This document shows, piece after piece, positions 33,830 through 41,909 of a DNA stretch of 64,000 bases (within the stretch, counting starts at the first letter, position 1; each line of letters opens with the position of its first letter). The DNA is taken from the NCBI GenBank assembly GCA_029260395.1, contig JAJDDJ010000022.1:1-64000 (forward strand), written 5' to 3'. Under the pieces are notes generated by a model that saw only the letters and a list, made by a program, of their open reading frames with translations, was not told the origin of the DNA and ran no database searches. The stretch is from Phycisphaerales bacterium. GTDB taxonomy: Bacteria > Planctomycetota > Phycisphaerae > Phycisphaerales > UBA1924. The position numbers and the translations under genes were made by a program.

Positions 33830-34699
33830 ATGCGCAACCAGACCATCGGGCTCATCGCCCTCACGCTTGCCACCGGGGCTTGTGCCCAGGACTTCCAGGC
33901 CTCGTACGACCAGCCGACGTTCGACCGCTGGAACTACCCGTTCAACCTCGCCTCGCCGGGCACCCGGCCTGTGGCGACGAGCTTCTACTCGGGCGTGATG
34001 CCGGGCGAGTTCGACGACCGCGATGCGCAGTTCCTCAACAGCTTCATCACGGCGGGCGACATCCCCGCTGGCCGAGGCGCGGGCAACTACCAGATCCTCA
34101 GCGCGACCTTTACCGCGACGCTCGCGTTCGGCACGTTCGACTATTCCGACAGCTACGACGCGGGCTCGCCCGCCACCGGCGGCACGTCGATCGATCTCTT
34201 TGGCACCGGATTCCGTGGCGGGCTCAACGCCTTCGCCTACGGCGAGGACTTCGCATGGGGCTTCGGAGCGCCAACGTCTGAGGACATCCGCAACGCCTAC
34301 GCGACGGACAACCAATTCCTCTCCGGGCGCGACGTGTCCAACCAGTACCGCGACGGTCTGCTGGTTACACCTTTCGCCACCGGCACCATCGCGGGCGCGA
34401 CCAGCGGCTCGCAGGTCACCGCCGCAGGCCAACTGGTGACGTTCGAGATCGATCTGTCTAACCCGGACGCGGTCGCGTTCCTGATCGAGTCGCTCGATTC
34501 GGGCATCGTCAGCCTGACAGTAAGCTCGCTGCACGCGGCCCAGCAGATGGGCTCGGCGGGATTCCCTGGGTTCGCCACCAAGGAGCACCCGCTGCTTGCA
34601 GCTCCCACACTGGCCCTGGACGTGCGGATCGTACCCGCCCCTGCGAGCGCCGCGGTACTCGGGCTCGGCTCGCTGGTCGCGCTGCGTCGCAGGCGCTGA
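33830..34699 (+). CDS. secreted protein with PAP-type C-terminal tail, possibly metal-regulated
   Basis: 289 aa. Signal peptide RNQTIGLIALTLATGACAQ, a body of about 240 residues rich in Thr, Ala, Gly and aromatic residues with no named domain (FQASYDQPTFDRWNYPFN near the start; LVTFEIDLSNPDAVAFLIESLDSGIVSLTVSSLH near the end, typical of beta-sandwich carbohydrate-binding-like folds), and a PEP-CTERM-like tail VPAPASAAVLGLGSLVALRRRR. The Fur-box-like palindrome upstream suggests iron- or metal-dependent expression. Function unknown. Confidence 0.75.
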   Translation: MRNQTIGLIALTLATGACAQDFQASYDQPTFDRWNYPFNLASPGTRPVATSFYSGVMPGEFDDRDAQFLNSFITAGDIPAGRGAGNYQILSATFTATLAFGTFDYSDSYDAGSPATGGTSIDLFGTGFRGGLNAFAYGEDFAWGFGAPTSEDIRNAYATDNQFLSGRDVSNQYRDGLLVTPFATGTIAGATSGSQVTAAGQLVTFEIDLSNPDAVAFLIESLDSGIVSLTVSSLHAAQQMGSAGFPGFATKEHPLLAAPTLALDVRIVPAPASAAVLGLGSLVALRRRR

Positions 34700-34726
34700 G
34701 CTGGTCCAGTTCTAAATGATTCAGAT

Positions 34727-35749
34727 CTACTTCGCTCGGTCGATGACTGCTTGAGCGAGCAGGTCGAGCATCGCCCTCGGGGGGCTCTCGGGCAGTGCGG
34801 CGATGTTGGTGCGCGCACGCTGCACGTACTCCGCTGCGGTTTGTCTGGCATAGTCAACCGACCCGGATTCGCCAGCTCGGCTCGCCAGTGCGGCGCGTGC
34901 GCCGGCGTGACCCGTGGCGGCTTGTTCGAGCAGTGCGATCGAGGCGGCGCGGTCCTGCGCGTGCTGCAAGTGGTGAATCAGAGGGAGCGTGAGCTTGCTT
35001 TTTTCCACGTCTTTACCGACGCTCTTACCAACCGTGCCCAGCTCGCCCTCAAGGTCCAGTAGATCGTCCTGAATCTGGAACGCGATGCCCAGGTCCCGGC
35101 CCATGCGGTCCATCGCTTCGACGACCGCTTCGCGCGCACCCGAGGCCGAAGCCCCGAGCGACGCGGCGAGCCCGATGAGCGCGCCGGTTTTGCGCTCGAC
35201 GATCTCGAAGTACGTCGCCTCGGTCATGGCGAAGTCGCCCCGGTGGTGGAGCTGGAGCAGCTCACCGGCGCACATGGCCATCGACATGCGGCCGACTCGG
35301 CCCGCGGTTTCGGCCTCGCCCAGCTGCGCGCACAGCTCGAACGCTGCGGCGATCAGGTAGTCGCCGAGCATGACCGCGGGCTCGTTGCCGTGGAGGTGGT
35401 TGACCGTGAGCCCGCCCCTGCGGTGGTCGGCCTCGTCGAGCACGTCGTCGTGCACGAGCGTCGCCATGTGGACCATCTCGGTGACTGCGGCCATCACGAC
35501 GTGCCGGTCGGTCGACTCCCACGACCACTCTCCCGCTCGGGCTGGTGCGCACGCCATGGAACTCAGCATGCACAGCACGGGCCGGAGCATCTTGCCCCGG
35601 TAGCGTTCGACATGGCTCAGCAGGTTCTGGACGGGCTCAAGCTCCCCCTTGAGCTGGCCCTCGAACCGCGTTTCGACCAGGGCGAGAGCGTCCATCAGCA
35701 CGCTCTGCACGGGTTCGAGGCTGGATGGTATTTCGAGGACGCCGCGCAT
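34727..35749 (-). CDS. polyprenyl diphosphate synthase
   Basis: 340 aa trans-isoprenyl diphosphate synthase. First aspartate-rich motif LVHDDVLDEADHRRG and second FQIQDDLLDLEG are intact, as are KMLRPVL (substrate lysine/arginine region), RKTGALIGLAASLGA and KDVEKSKLTLPLIH. Length and the small residues before the first motif fit long-chain enzymes making octaprenyl/nonaprenyl diphosphate for quinones, but chain length is an inference. It starts 21 bases after the stop of the upstream methyltransferase on the same strand, so they are likely co-transcribed. Confidence 0.88.
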   Translation of the reverse strand: MRGVLEIPSSLEPVQSVLMDALALVETRFEGQLKGELEPVQNLLSHVERYRGKMLRPVLCMLSSMACAPARAGEWSWESTDRHVVMAAVTEMVHMATLVHDDVLDEADHRRGGLTVNHLHGNEPAVMLGDYLIAAAFELCAQLGEAETAGRVGRMSMAMCAGELLQLHHRGDFAMTEATYFEIVERKTGALIGLAASLGASASGAREAVVEAMDRMGRDLGIAFQIQDDLLDLEGELGTVGKSVGKDVEKSKLTLPLIHHLQHAQDRAASIALLEQAATGHAGARAALASRAGESGSVDYARQTAAEYVQRARTNIAALPESPPRAMLDLLAQAVIDRAK

Positions 35750-35770
35750 GAACGGATGGTAGGAACGGGC

Positions 35771-36643
35771 CTACTTCTCGGCGACGAGGTAGCAGATGAA
35801 CGCGAGGTCGGCGTCGCCCACTTCGCGAGGCGTGAACTCGCCGTTGCCCTCTTCGGGATTGTCCGGGTCCTCGCCCTCCCAGTAGACCGTGGGCTTCTTG
35901 AAGCCGGCCTCTTCAAGAATCTCAAGGATCTCGGGCAGCGTCCAGACGCGCCACTCGTAGGTGAACGCCTTTCTCATCTTGGAGCCGTCGCGGAACTTGA
36001 AGTGGATGTGGCAGAGCATCGAGCCCGAGATCGGGTCGTAGCGTGCCTGGTCCCAGACGTAGTCGAATCCGTCCTGCTCGCGGACTTCCTCGACTTCGGT
36101 GAGGGCCTCGGAGCCGCCGTAGAAATCGAGGAAGAACACGCCGTCGTCGGCGAGGCTGTCGCGGACGCTGGCAAAGTACGCGCGGAGCTGCTCACGCTTG
36201 CGGAAGATCCAGTAGCTGAAGTTCATCGCAAGCACGACGTTCGTGCCGTGGCCCTCGGCGCCCGTGTCGCACACATCGCGTTCCAGAAGCGTGACGCGCG
36301 AACGCTGGTCGTCATCGAGCGTGGGCAGGTTGTGCTCGCCCGCCCAGTCGAGCGTCGAGCGGTCGAGGTCCACGCCCACTGCGACGTTGCCCGGCCGACG
36401 CTTGACCCACTCGCAGCAGGTGTTGGCGGTGCCGCAGAAGTCCTCGCGGACGCTCTGTGGCTTTTTGCCTTTCAGCGCCTCGAAGGTGGCATCGACGAAG
36501 TCGACCTCGGCCTCGACGTTCTGCACGCTGAGCCCGTAGAGGACGTGCCGATCGGAGTTGGCGGCTGTGTATTTGTGCTCGATCTGCTGCTGGCGCTTCT
36601 TGTTCTTCTTGGGCGGCTTGTTCTTGGTGGCGTTTTTCGACAT
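35771..36643 (-). CDS. class I SAM-dependent methyltransferase
   Basis: 290 aa. After a Lys-rich N-terminus (NKPPKKNKKRQQQIEHKY) the SAM core starts at VREDFCGTANTCCEWVKRRPGNVAVGVDLDRSTLDW, with VVLAMNFSYWIFRKREQLRAYFASVRDSLADDGVFFLDFYGG as motif post-II/III. The FCGT...NFSYW pattern is common in planctomycete homologues. Start ATG 36643 is chosen because the extension to 36733 has no conserved content. Immediately upstream of the polyprenyl synthase; a role in quinone ring methylation would fit the operon but is only inferred. Confidence 0.82.
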   Translation of the reverse strand: MSKNATKNKPPKKNKKRQQQIEHKYTAANSDRHVLYGLSVQNVEAEVDFVDATFEALKGKKPQSVREDFCGTANTCCEWVKRRPGNVAVGVDLDRSTLDWAGEHNLPTLDDDQRSRVTLLERDVCDTGAEGHGTNVVLAMNFSYWIFRKREQLRAYFASVRDSLADDGVFFLDFYGGSEALTEVEEVREQDGFDYVWDQARYDPISGSMLCHIHFKFRDGSKMRKAFTYEWRVWTLPEILEILEEAGFKKPTVYWEGEDPDNPEEGNGEFTPREVGDADLAFICYLVAEK

Positions 36644-36741
36644 GGGGCGGCAGTGTAGCGGCTGATGACGGCCTCGGGGCAGCCCCTCGACCAGCCGCGT
36701 TCCAGCCCCCAACGGCCCACGCCCAGCTACCATCGCCCTCT

Positions 36742-37323
36742 ATGCCAACGCGGGTGTTCCACTTCTATCAGCGGCACCGCATCGTCAACGTCAATCTGAA
36801 TATCATCGGCGGCGGGCTGCTCGCCATCGCCCTGAGCAAATTCCCTGTCCTCTGGGTCACCGCGTGGATCGGGCCCGAGCACAAGCTGATCAACTCCATC
36901 GTCGCGGCCATCATCGACGGCGTCGCCGATGTCATCATCTACTTCGGGCTCCACTGGATCGCCAACCACTGGCGGCCCATCAAGCCCGACAAGGCCTCCG
37001 GCAAACCAAAAGAATCGTTCTGGCGAGAGGCCACGCTCGTGCAGTTCGAGCGTCTCGCGCTCACGCCCGCGTTCTACGTCATTGCTATCGGAGGCATGTG
37101 GGGCCTTCAACACCTCGACATGCCCGCGAGTTGGGCGTTCGTGCTCGCGTTCAGCGCGGCGATCATTATGACCCGTCTCGCGCACACCGCGTGGTGCCTC
37201 AAGACGGGCCGGTTCGAGCCGATCCCGATGGATGAGTTCAGGTTCGTGAAGGCTCCGAAAGTGGAAGATGCCTTAGAAGATGAACAAGACCCAGCCTGCA
37301 AGGCTGGACCACCAGGAAACTGA
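36742..37323 (+). CDS. membrane protein of unknown function, C-terminus formed by repeat DNA
   Basis: 193 aa with about four hydrophobic segments (residues about 17-42, 50-75, 108-128 and 132-150). No family recognised. The last residues DPACKAGPPGN are encoded by the palindromic element at 37291-37320, so the repeat has replaced or extended the native C-terminus. Divergent from the methyltransferase at 36643. A second copy of the element follows directly after the stop. Confidence 0.7.
   Translation: MPTRVFHFYQRHRIVNVNLNIIGGGLLAIALSKFPVLWVTAWIGPEHKLINSIVAAIIDGVADVIIYFGLHWIANHWRPIKPDKASGKPKESFWREATLVQFERLALTPAFYVIAIGGMWGLQHLDMPASWAFVLAFSAAIIMTRLAHTAWCLKTGRFEPIPMDEFRFVKAPKVEDALEDEQDPACKAGPPGN
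37291..37320. repeat. palindromic element CCAGCC-tgcaa-GGCTGG + ACCAGGAAAC, copy inside a gene end
   Basis: CCAGCC pairs with GGCTGG around TGCAA, followed by ACCACCAGGAAAC. It lies within the last codons of the membrane protein gene. Confidence 0.75.
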
Positions 37324-37329
37324 TCCCAA

Positions 37330-37360
37330 CCCAGCCCGTAAGGCTGGGCTACCAGAAAGC
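37330..37360. repeat. palindromic element CCCAGCC-cgtaa-GGCTGGG + CTACCAGAAAGC
   Basis: Seven-pair stem with a five-base loop and the tail CTACCAGAAAGC. Tandem with the copy at 37291 and similar in tail to 32281-32292. Confidence 0.75.
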
Positions 37361-37373
37361 TAAGCTCACCACC

Positions 37374-39452
37374 ATGTGCGGTATCGCGGGCGTGCTCCGC
37401 ATTCATGAACCCGGTACCACCCCCCCGCCGCACCTCGAAGTTATACCCGAGGCGTGGCTGGATGTGCTCGATGAATCCATCAAGCATCGCGGCCCCGACG
37501 GCCAGGGGCGGTTCCGCGACCGAGCGGTGCGGCCAGATGGCACGGTCGTGGATGTCGCGCTGGTGCATCGCAGGCTGAGCATCATCGACCACGCCGGGGG
37601 GCACCAGCCGATGGTCCACGATGGTGAGCGCCTCCGGCCCGACCTGACCTACCAGCCGGGCGAAGCGCCCAGGATCGCGAGCGAGATAGAACCGGACAAG
37701 GCGCTGGTCGCGGTGGTCTTTAACGGGTGCATCTACAACCACCGCGAGCTGCGCACGGAGCTCGAAGCCGTCGGCCACCGCTTCGAGACAGACCACTCTG
37801 ACACCGAGGTGCTGGTGCACGGCTGGCGGGCGTGGGGCCTGCGGATGCAGGAAGAACTCGACGGAATGTACGCGCTGCTCGCGTGGGATCGAATGACGGG
37901 GCAGCTCGGATGGGGACGGGATCTTGCTGGCGAGAAGCCGCTCGAAGAGTTGTGGCCCTTCGACGGTACCAGTCAAAGCCATATCAAAGAGATCGCGTTC
38001 TGTTCAAGTCCTGCGGGGCCGATCAACCTCGACTTAGCCAGTATGCCTTGGTCGGAATCGATCTGCGAGTTCATCACCCGCGGGTGCGATGACAGCGCAT
38101 GCGTTATGGCTGCGGGCCATTCTCGTCCGGGCGAGTGGGAGGTTCGCCCGCGGTCGCCACTCAGGGGAGCAAAGTCTAGAACGCGCGGCACCGTACCGCG
38201 TCGACGTTACCAACGTCCAACTCGAGGCGAGCGGCATCCCTCCCAGTTTCGTGAGGACACGCCGAGCAATAAGACACTGATCGAACGCGCCGTCACCTCC
38301 CGCCTCGAAGCCGATGTGCCGATTGGAGTGTTCCTCTCCGGCGGGATCGATTCTGGCCTCATCGCGGCCATCGCCAAGCAGCATCGGCCGGATATCAGAG
38401 CTTTCACCGTGCGCATGCCCGAAGCTTCGTTCGACGAATCAGAAGATGCTGCCGAGACCGCGAATGCCATCGGGATTGACCACACGATTCTCGATTGCCA
38501 ACCGAATCCGGCGAACGACCTGGTCCACCTGATCCACCAGCTCGGCCTGCCGTTTGGCGATAGCTCGCTGCTCCCGACGTACTGGGTGAGCAAAGCGGCC
38601 CGCGAGCACGTGAAGGTCGCCCTCAGCGGCGATGGCGCTGACGAGCTCTTCGGCGGCTATCGGCGGCACGCGATCAACCCGGTGCTCAACAGGTACCGCT
38701 GGCTGCTGAAGCTGATCCCCGACCGGCTGCTGGACCGGCGCGCGCCGGGCACGCGGAGCGAGTACCTCGCCCGGCTTGCGCTCGCTGCCCGGCAAGAGGG
38801 GTACACGGAGCTCTTAGCGATCTTCCAGACGCCCGACCTGCGGCGGCTCATCAAGTCCGTAGACGGCGAAGCCATCGAGGCGGCCCGGTTTAGGCCGGTC
38901 GACGATCCGCTGAGGCACGACTTTGAGCACTACCTGCCGGATGATCTGCTGCGCAAGACGGACACCGCGTCGATGGCCGTCGGGCTGGAGGTTCGGGCGC
39001 CGTTTCTGGCCCGCGAGCTGGTCGAGGCGGCCCTGCGGACGCCGCTCGCTGTGCTGATGCCGGGCGGCGAGCGGAAGGGCCTGCTCGAGCAAGTGGCGCG
39101 CAAGTACCTGCCGGACCACATCGTGGACCGACCCAAGCGGGGGTTTGCCATCCCCATCGGGCAGTGGTTCCGATCCGACTACGGCGGCATGAGGACACTG
39201 CTCTACGACCATCTGGAATCGGCGGACCCGTTCCCGGGGCTGGCTCAGGCGGGTGTCGAGATCAACACGGGGTTCGTTCAGCAGATGCTCCGCGAGCACG
39301 ACCGGGCAGGCGAGGCCTCGATTTGGCCTTGGCACGGGCGGGACCACTCCCAGCGGCTGTACATGCTGGCGGTGCTCTCGATCTGGGCCAAATGGCTGGC
39401 CGGGCTCGACGCTGAGGGGAGCGGCGGGGCCTCGAAACTGCGCGATGAGTGA
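37374..39452 (+). CDS. asnB: asparagine synthase (glutamine-hydrolysing)
   Basis: 692 aa. The N-terminal glutaminase domain begins MCGIAGVLRIH, with Cys2 as nucleophile after Met removal, followed by KHRGPDGQG, LVHRRLSIID and VVFNGCIYNHRELR. The C-terminal synthetase domain carries the ATP PP-loop FLSGGIDSGLIA, SGDGADELFGGYRRH and DRPKRGFAIPIGQW. Between the domains (about 245-300) is a basic, low-complexity stretch of unclear role. It converts aspartate, glutamine and ATP to asparagine and glutamate; homologues also modify glycans or peptides. The start sits 14 bases past the repeat pair at 37.3 kb. Confidence 0.9.
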   Translation: MCGIAGVLRIHEPGTTPPPHLEVIPEAWLDVLDESIKHRGPDGQGRFRDRAVRPDGTVVDVALVHRRLSIIDHAGGHQPMVHDGERLRPDLTYQPGEAPRIASEIEPDKALVAVVFNGCIYNHRELRTELEAVGHRFETDHSDTEVLVHGWRAWGLRMQEELDGMYALLAWDRMTGQLGWGRDLAGEKPLEELWPFDGTSQSHIKEIAFCSSPAGPINLDLASMPWSESICEFITRGCDDSACVMAAGHSRPGEWEVRPRSPLRGAKSRTRGTVPRRRYQRPTRGERHPSQFREDTPSNKTLIERAVTSRLEADVPIGVFLSGGIDSGLIAAIAKQHRPDIRAFTVRMPEASFDESEDAAETANAIGIDHTILDCQPNPANDLVHLIHQLGLPFGDSSLLPTYWVSKAAREHVKVALSGDGADELFGGYRRHAINPVLNRYRWLLKLIPDRLLDRRAPGTRSEYLARLALAARQEGYTELLAIFQTPDLRRLIKSVDGEAIEAARFRPVDDPLRHDFEHYLPDDLLRKTDTASMAVGLEVRAPFLARELVEAALRTPLAVLMPGGERKGLLEQVARKYLPDHIVDRPKRGFAIPIGQWFRSDYGGMRTLLYDHLESADPFPGLAQAGVEINTGFVQQMLREHDRAGEASIWPWHGRDHSQRLYMLAVLSIWAKWLAGLDAEGSGGASKLRDE

Positions 39453-39526
39453 ATTTCTCGGACCGTTCCCCCACTATTCAATACCATGCTTGCGATGGAC
39501 CGATTGACCTCAGCGTGACCCATTCC

Positions 39527-40348
39527 ATGCCTACCGACGATGCTGTTCCAAACCACCCCCAAGGCCGATCGCTCTCGGGCGAATCAGTGCCTGTGGAACA
39601 GCCGGTGGATAGGCGCTCGGCCCTGCGGGTCGGGCTGGTGCTCGGGGCGGGCGTGGTGCTTGCGGGGTGCTCATCTGGCGGCGGCTCGAGCCGCGGCGCG
39701 AGGAGCGAGCCGATGACACCGATGCGCCCAACCGGGGGCATGACCGCGAGCACCGGCGCTGCTGGTGGTGCCGCGCGTGAACCGGAGTTCGTGAGCCACA
39801 AGCCGGCATGGCTTGATGGCTGGAAGTCGGGCCAGGGGCAGCCCATGGCGGGTATCGAGCCACGCCGAAGCTGGGCGAAGTACGGCCCCAACCCCCGCAA
39901 TGCCAACGTGATGGGCAGCATCACACGGATGACCGTCCACCACGATGGGATGAACGCCTTCACCTCGACCGATCGCTCATCGGCGGCGGAGCGGATCGAG
40001 AATATCCGCTCAGCGCACGTGGGCCAGGGCTGGGCGGACATCGGGTACCACTACATCATCGACCCCGCCGGCCGGGTCTGGGAGGGCAGGCCCACGAGCC
40101 TGCAGGGCGCGCACGTACGCGACAACAACCCTGGGAACCTCGGCATTATGGTGATGGGCAACTACAACAAGCAGGCGGTCACCGGACCAAGCCAGTCGGC
40201 GCTCCGCGCGACCATCGCCACAATGATGCGTCAGTACCGGATCGAACGGTCGCGGGTGTATACGCACCAAGAACTTGTTGCGACGGAATGCCCCGGCATG
40301 AGCCTGCAACGGGCGATGGTCTCGATCCGAGCTGGTGCTCTGGCCTAG
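39527..40348 (+). CDS. N-acetylmuramoyl-L-alanine amidase lipoprotein (Amidase_2)
   Basis: About 273 aa. A twin-arginine-like lipoprotein signal DRRSALRVGLVLGAGVVLAGC ends at lipobox Cys48, followed by a Ser/Gly-rich linker. The amidase domain runs from about residue 115: RRSWAKYGP, zinc His in TVHHDGM, GYHYIIDPAGRVWEGRP, and THQELVATECPGM with the second zinc His and Cys. It would cut the bond between muramic acid and the stem peptide, i.e. peptidoglycan remodelling in the periplasm. A GTG at 39449 overlaps the asnB stop (GTGA) and could allow coupling, but its 26 extra residues are not signal-like. Confidence 0.85.
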   Translation: MPTDDAVPNHPQGRSLSGESVPVEQPVDRRSALRVGLVLGAGVVLAGCSSGGGSSRGARSEPMTPMRPTGGMTASTGAAGGAAREPEFVSHKPAWLDGWKSGQGQPMAGIEPRRSWAKYGPNPRNANVMGSITRMTVHHDGMNAFTSTDRSSAAERIENIRSAHVGQGWADIGYHYIIDPAGRVWEGRPTSLQGAHVRDNNPGNLGIMVMGNYNKQAVTGPSQSALRATIATMMRQYRIERSRVYTHQELVATECPGMSLQRAMVSIRAGALA

Positions 40349-40376
40349 CGCATTGGCCTAGATCGGCCGACCGCTT

Positions 40377-41174
40377 TCAGTCTTCATCTTCAGCGGCGTC
40401 GACATGACCCTCGGGACGGGGGCCGAAGATGGCTGTACCCACACGCACCAAGTTGGCACCCTCTTCGATGGCGGTCTCGAAGTCGTTGCTCATTCCCATT
40501 GAGAGCAGGTTGAAGCTGCCGTCGCCGTAGCTCGCTTCGCCGAACTCCTCGTAGAGCTCGCGGCAGCGACCGAACGCTGAACGCACCTGCCTGTCGTCGT
40601 CCGTCTCGGCGGCCATGGTCATGAGCCCTCGCACGCGGAGGTTGATCATGGTGTCCATCTGCTCGGCCAAGGGGACCGCTGCCGCGATCGGGCAGCCGTA
40701 TTTCTGGGGCTCTTCTGAGCAGTTCACCTGTATGAGCACCTCGGCGACGATGTCGAGTTTCATGGCGATCTGCTGGAGTTCCTCGGCAAGCCGAAGAGAA
40801 TCGACCGAGTGGATCAGCCGGCAGACCTCGACGGCTTTCTTGGCCTTGTTCCGCTGGAGGTGTCCAATCATGTGCCATCGGACCGCGTCCATGGGTTCGG
40901 GCTCGCCGCGCTCGCGGCGGGTGTGGCTCATGACGCGCCGTCGGCCCAGATACTCCTCGGCCATCGCGGCCCGCTGGACGAGTTGCTGAACCCGGTTCTC
41001 ACCGAAGTCCTGGTGCCCGAGGTCCATGAGAGCGCGGATGTCGTCCTGCTCGGCGTGCTTGGTCACCGCGATCAGATAGACATCGCCTGCGGTCCGGCCC
41101 GAGCGGGCAGCTGCCTCAGCGATACGACCGCGCACCGCCTCGTACCGATCTTTGAGCGAGCCAGCCGTGGTCAC
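40377..41174 (-). CDS. YggS-family PLP homeostasis protein
   Basis: 265 aa, cytoplasmic alanine-racemase-fold protein that binds PLP through the Lys in [13 protein letters not shown] and helps keep PLP balance. Landmarks: [61 protein letters not shown] and [28 protein letters not shown], all in family order. A GTG at 41174 is the start, with AAGGAGG just upstream; the long frame beyond it is antisense to the peroxiredoxin and gpmI. About 30 residues longer than Escherichia coli YggS. It points away from the peroxiredoxin. Confidence 0.9.
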   Translation of the reverse strand: MTTAGSLKDRYEAVRGRIAEAAARSGRTAGDVYLIAVTKHAEQDDIRALMDLGHQDFGENRVQQLVQRAAMAEEYLGRRRVMSHTRRERGEPEPMDAVRWHMIGHLQRNKAKKAVEVCRLIHSVDSLRLAEELQQIAMKLDIVAEVLIQVNCSEEPQKYGCPIAAAVPLAEQMDTMINLRVRGLMTMAAETDDDRQVRSAFGRCRELYEEFGEASYGDGSFNLLSMGMSNDFETAIEEGANLVRVGTAIFGPRPEGHVDAAEDED

Positions 41175-41252
41175 CGAGCCTCCTTGCACCGTGCCTCCTC
41201 TTGCCTGTCCCAGCCGGGCTGCTCGAATGCAGCGAGCGTTCATTTCTGGCCG

Positions 41253-41314
41253 CTGCCCGAGCGGGCGGCATGTCGTAGCATACCCGAGCCTGCGATGCAC
41301 TGCCCGAGCGGGCG
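41253..41314. repeat. two direct copies of CTGCCCGAGCGGGCG in the yggS-prx intergenic region
   Basis: Copies at 41253-41267 and 41300-41314, each an inverted repeat GCCCG-a-GCGGGC. They lie in a 207-base divergent region and could be two operator half-sites or copies of a small repeat. Confidence 0.6.
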
Positions 41315-41381
41315 TCACGGCAATTCTTGCGCTCCGCCCACCTCGGCTCTCAGCCGTGAACCCTTGATGGAGAGACGACCC

Positions 41382-41870
41382 ATGCCCGACACCGATTTGC
41401 AGCCACGCCAGTCCCCGATCGCCCAAGGCGAGCCCGCTCCGGGCTTCACGCTGACCGACCAGGAACGGCAGGAATGGACGCTCGCCGACGCGGTCCGCAA
41501 GGGCGATGTGGTGCTGTGCTTCTACCCGATGGATTTTTCGCCGGTCTGCAATTCTGAGATGCACTGCGTGACCGACGACCTCGCCAAGTGGCAGGCCAAG
41601 GGCGCGACGGTCGTGGGCATCTCGTGCGACAGCTTCTTCGTTCACGCTGCGTGGGCGCACGCCGAGGGCTTCGAGCAGACCTTGCTCGCGGACATGCACC
41701 GCAAGGTGTGCAAGGCGTATGGCTTCTACTTCGAGCCGTTGAACGTGGCCTCGCGCGGCACGGTGGTCATCGGCCAGAGCGACGACGGCCAGGGCACGGT
41801 CAAGTGGGTGCAGGCCCGCGAGATCAAGGACGCGATGGACTTGAACGAAGTGATCGCGCAGATCAGCTAG
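41382..41870 (+). CDS. peroxiredoxin (AhpC/TSA family)
   Basis: 162 aa thiol peroxidase that reduces hydrogen peroxide and organic peroxides. Thioredoxin-like fold with peroxidatic Cys56 in FYPMDFSPVCNSEM; the usual Thr three residues before it is Ser. A second Cys62 and Cys in GISCDS are present, and HCV follows the active site; a resolving Cys could be one of these. ATG 41382 has GGAGAG eight bases upstream. 39 bases upstream of gpmI on the same strand, so possibly co-transcribed. Confidence 0.88.
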   Translation: MPDTDLQPRQSPIAQGEPAPGFTLTDQERQEWTLADAVRKGDVVLCFYPMDFSPVCNSEMHCVTDDLAKWQAKGATVVGISCDSFFVHAAWAHAEGFEQTLLADMHRKVCKAYGFYFEPLNVASRGTVVIGQSDDGQGTVKWVQAREIKDAMDLNEVIAQIS

Positions 41871-41909
41871 GACGCTTGGCCGTTGGCCTTGCCTTGATGG
41901 AGCACGACT

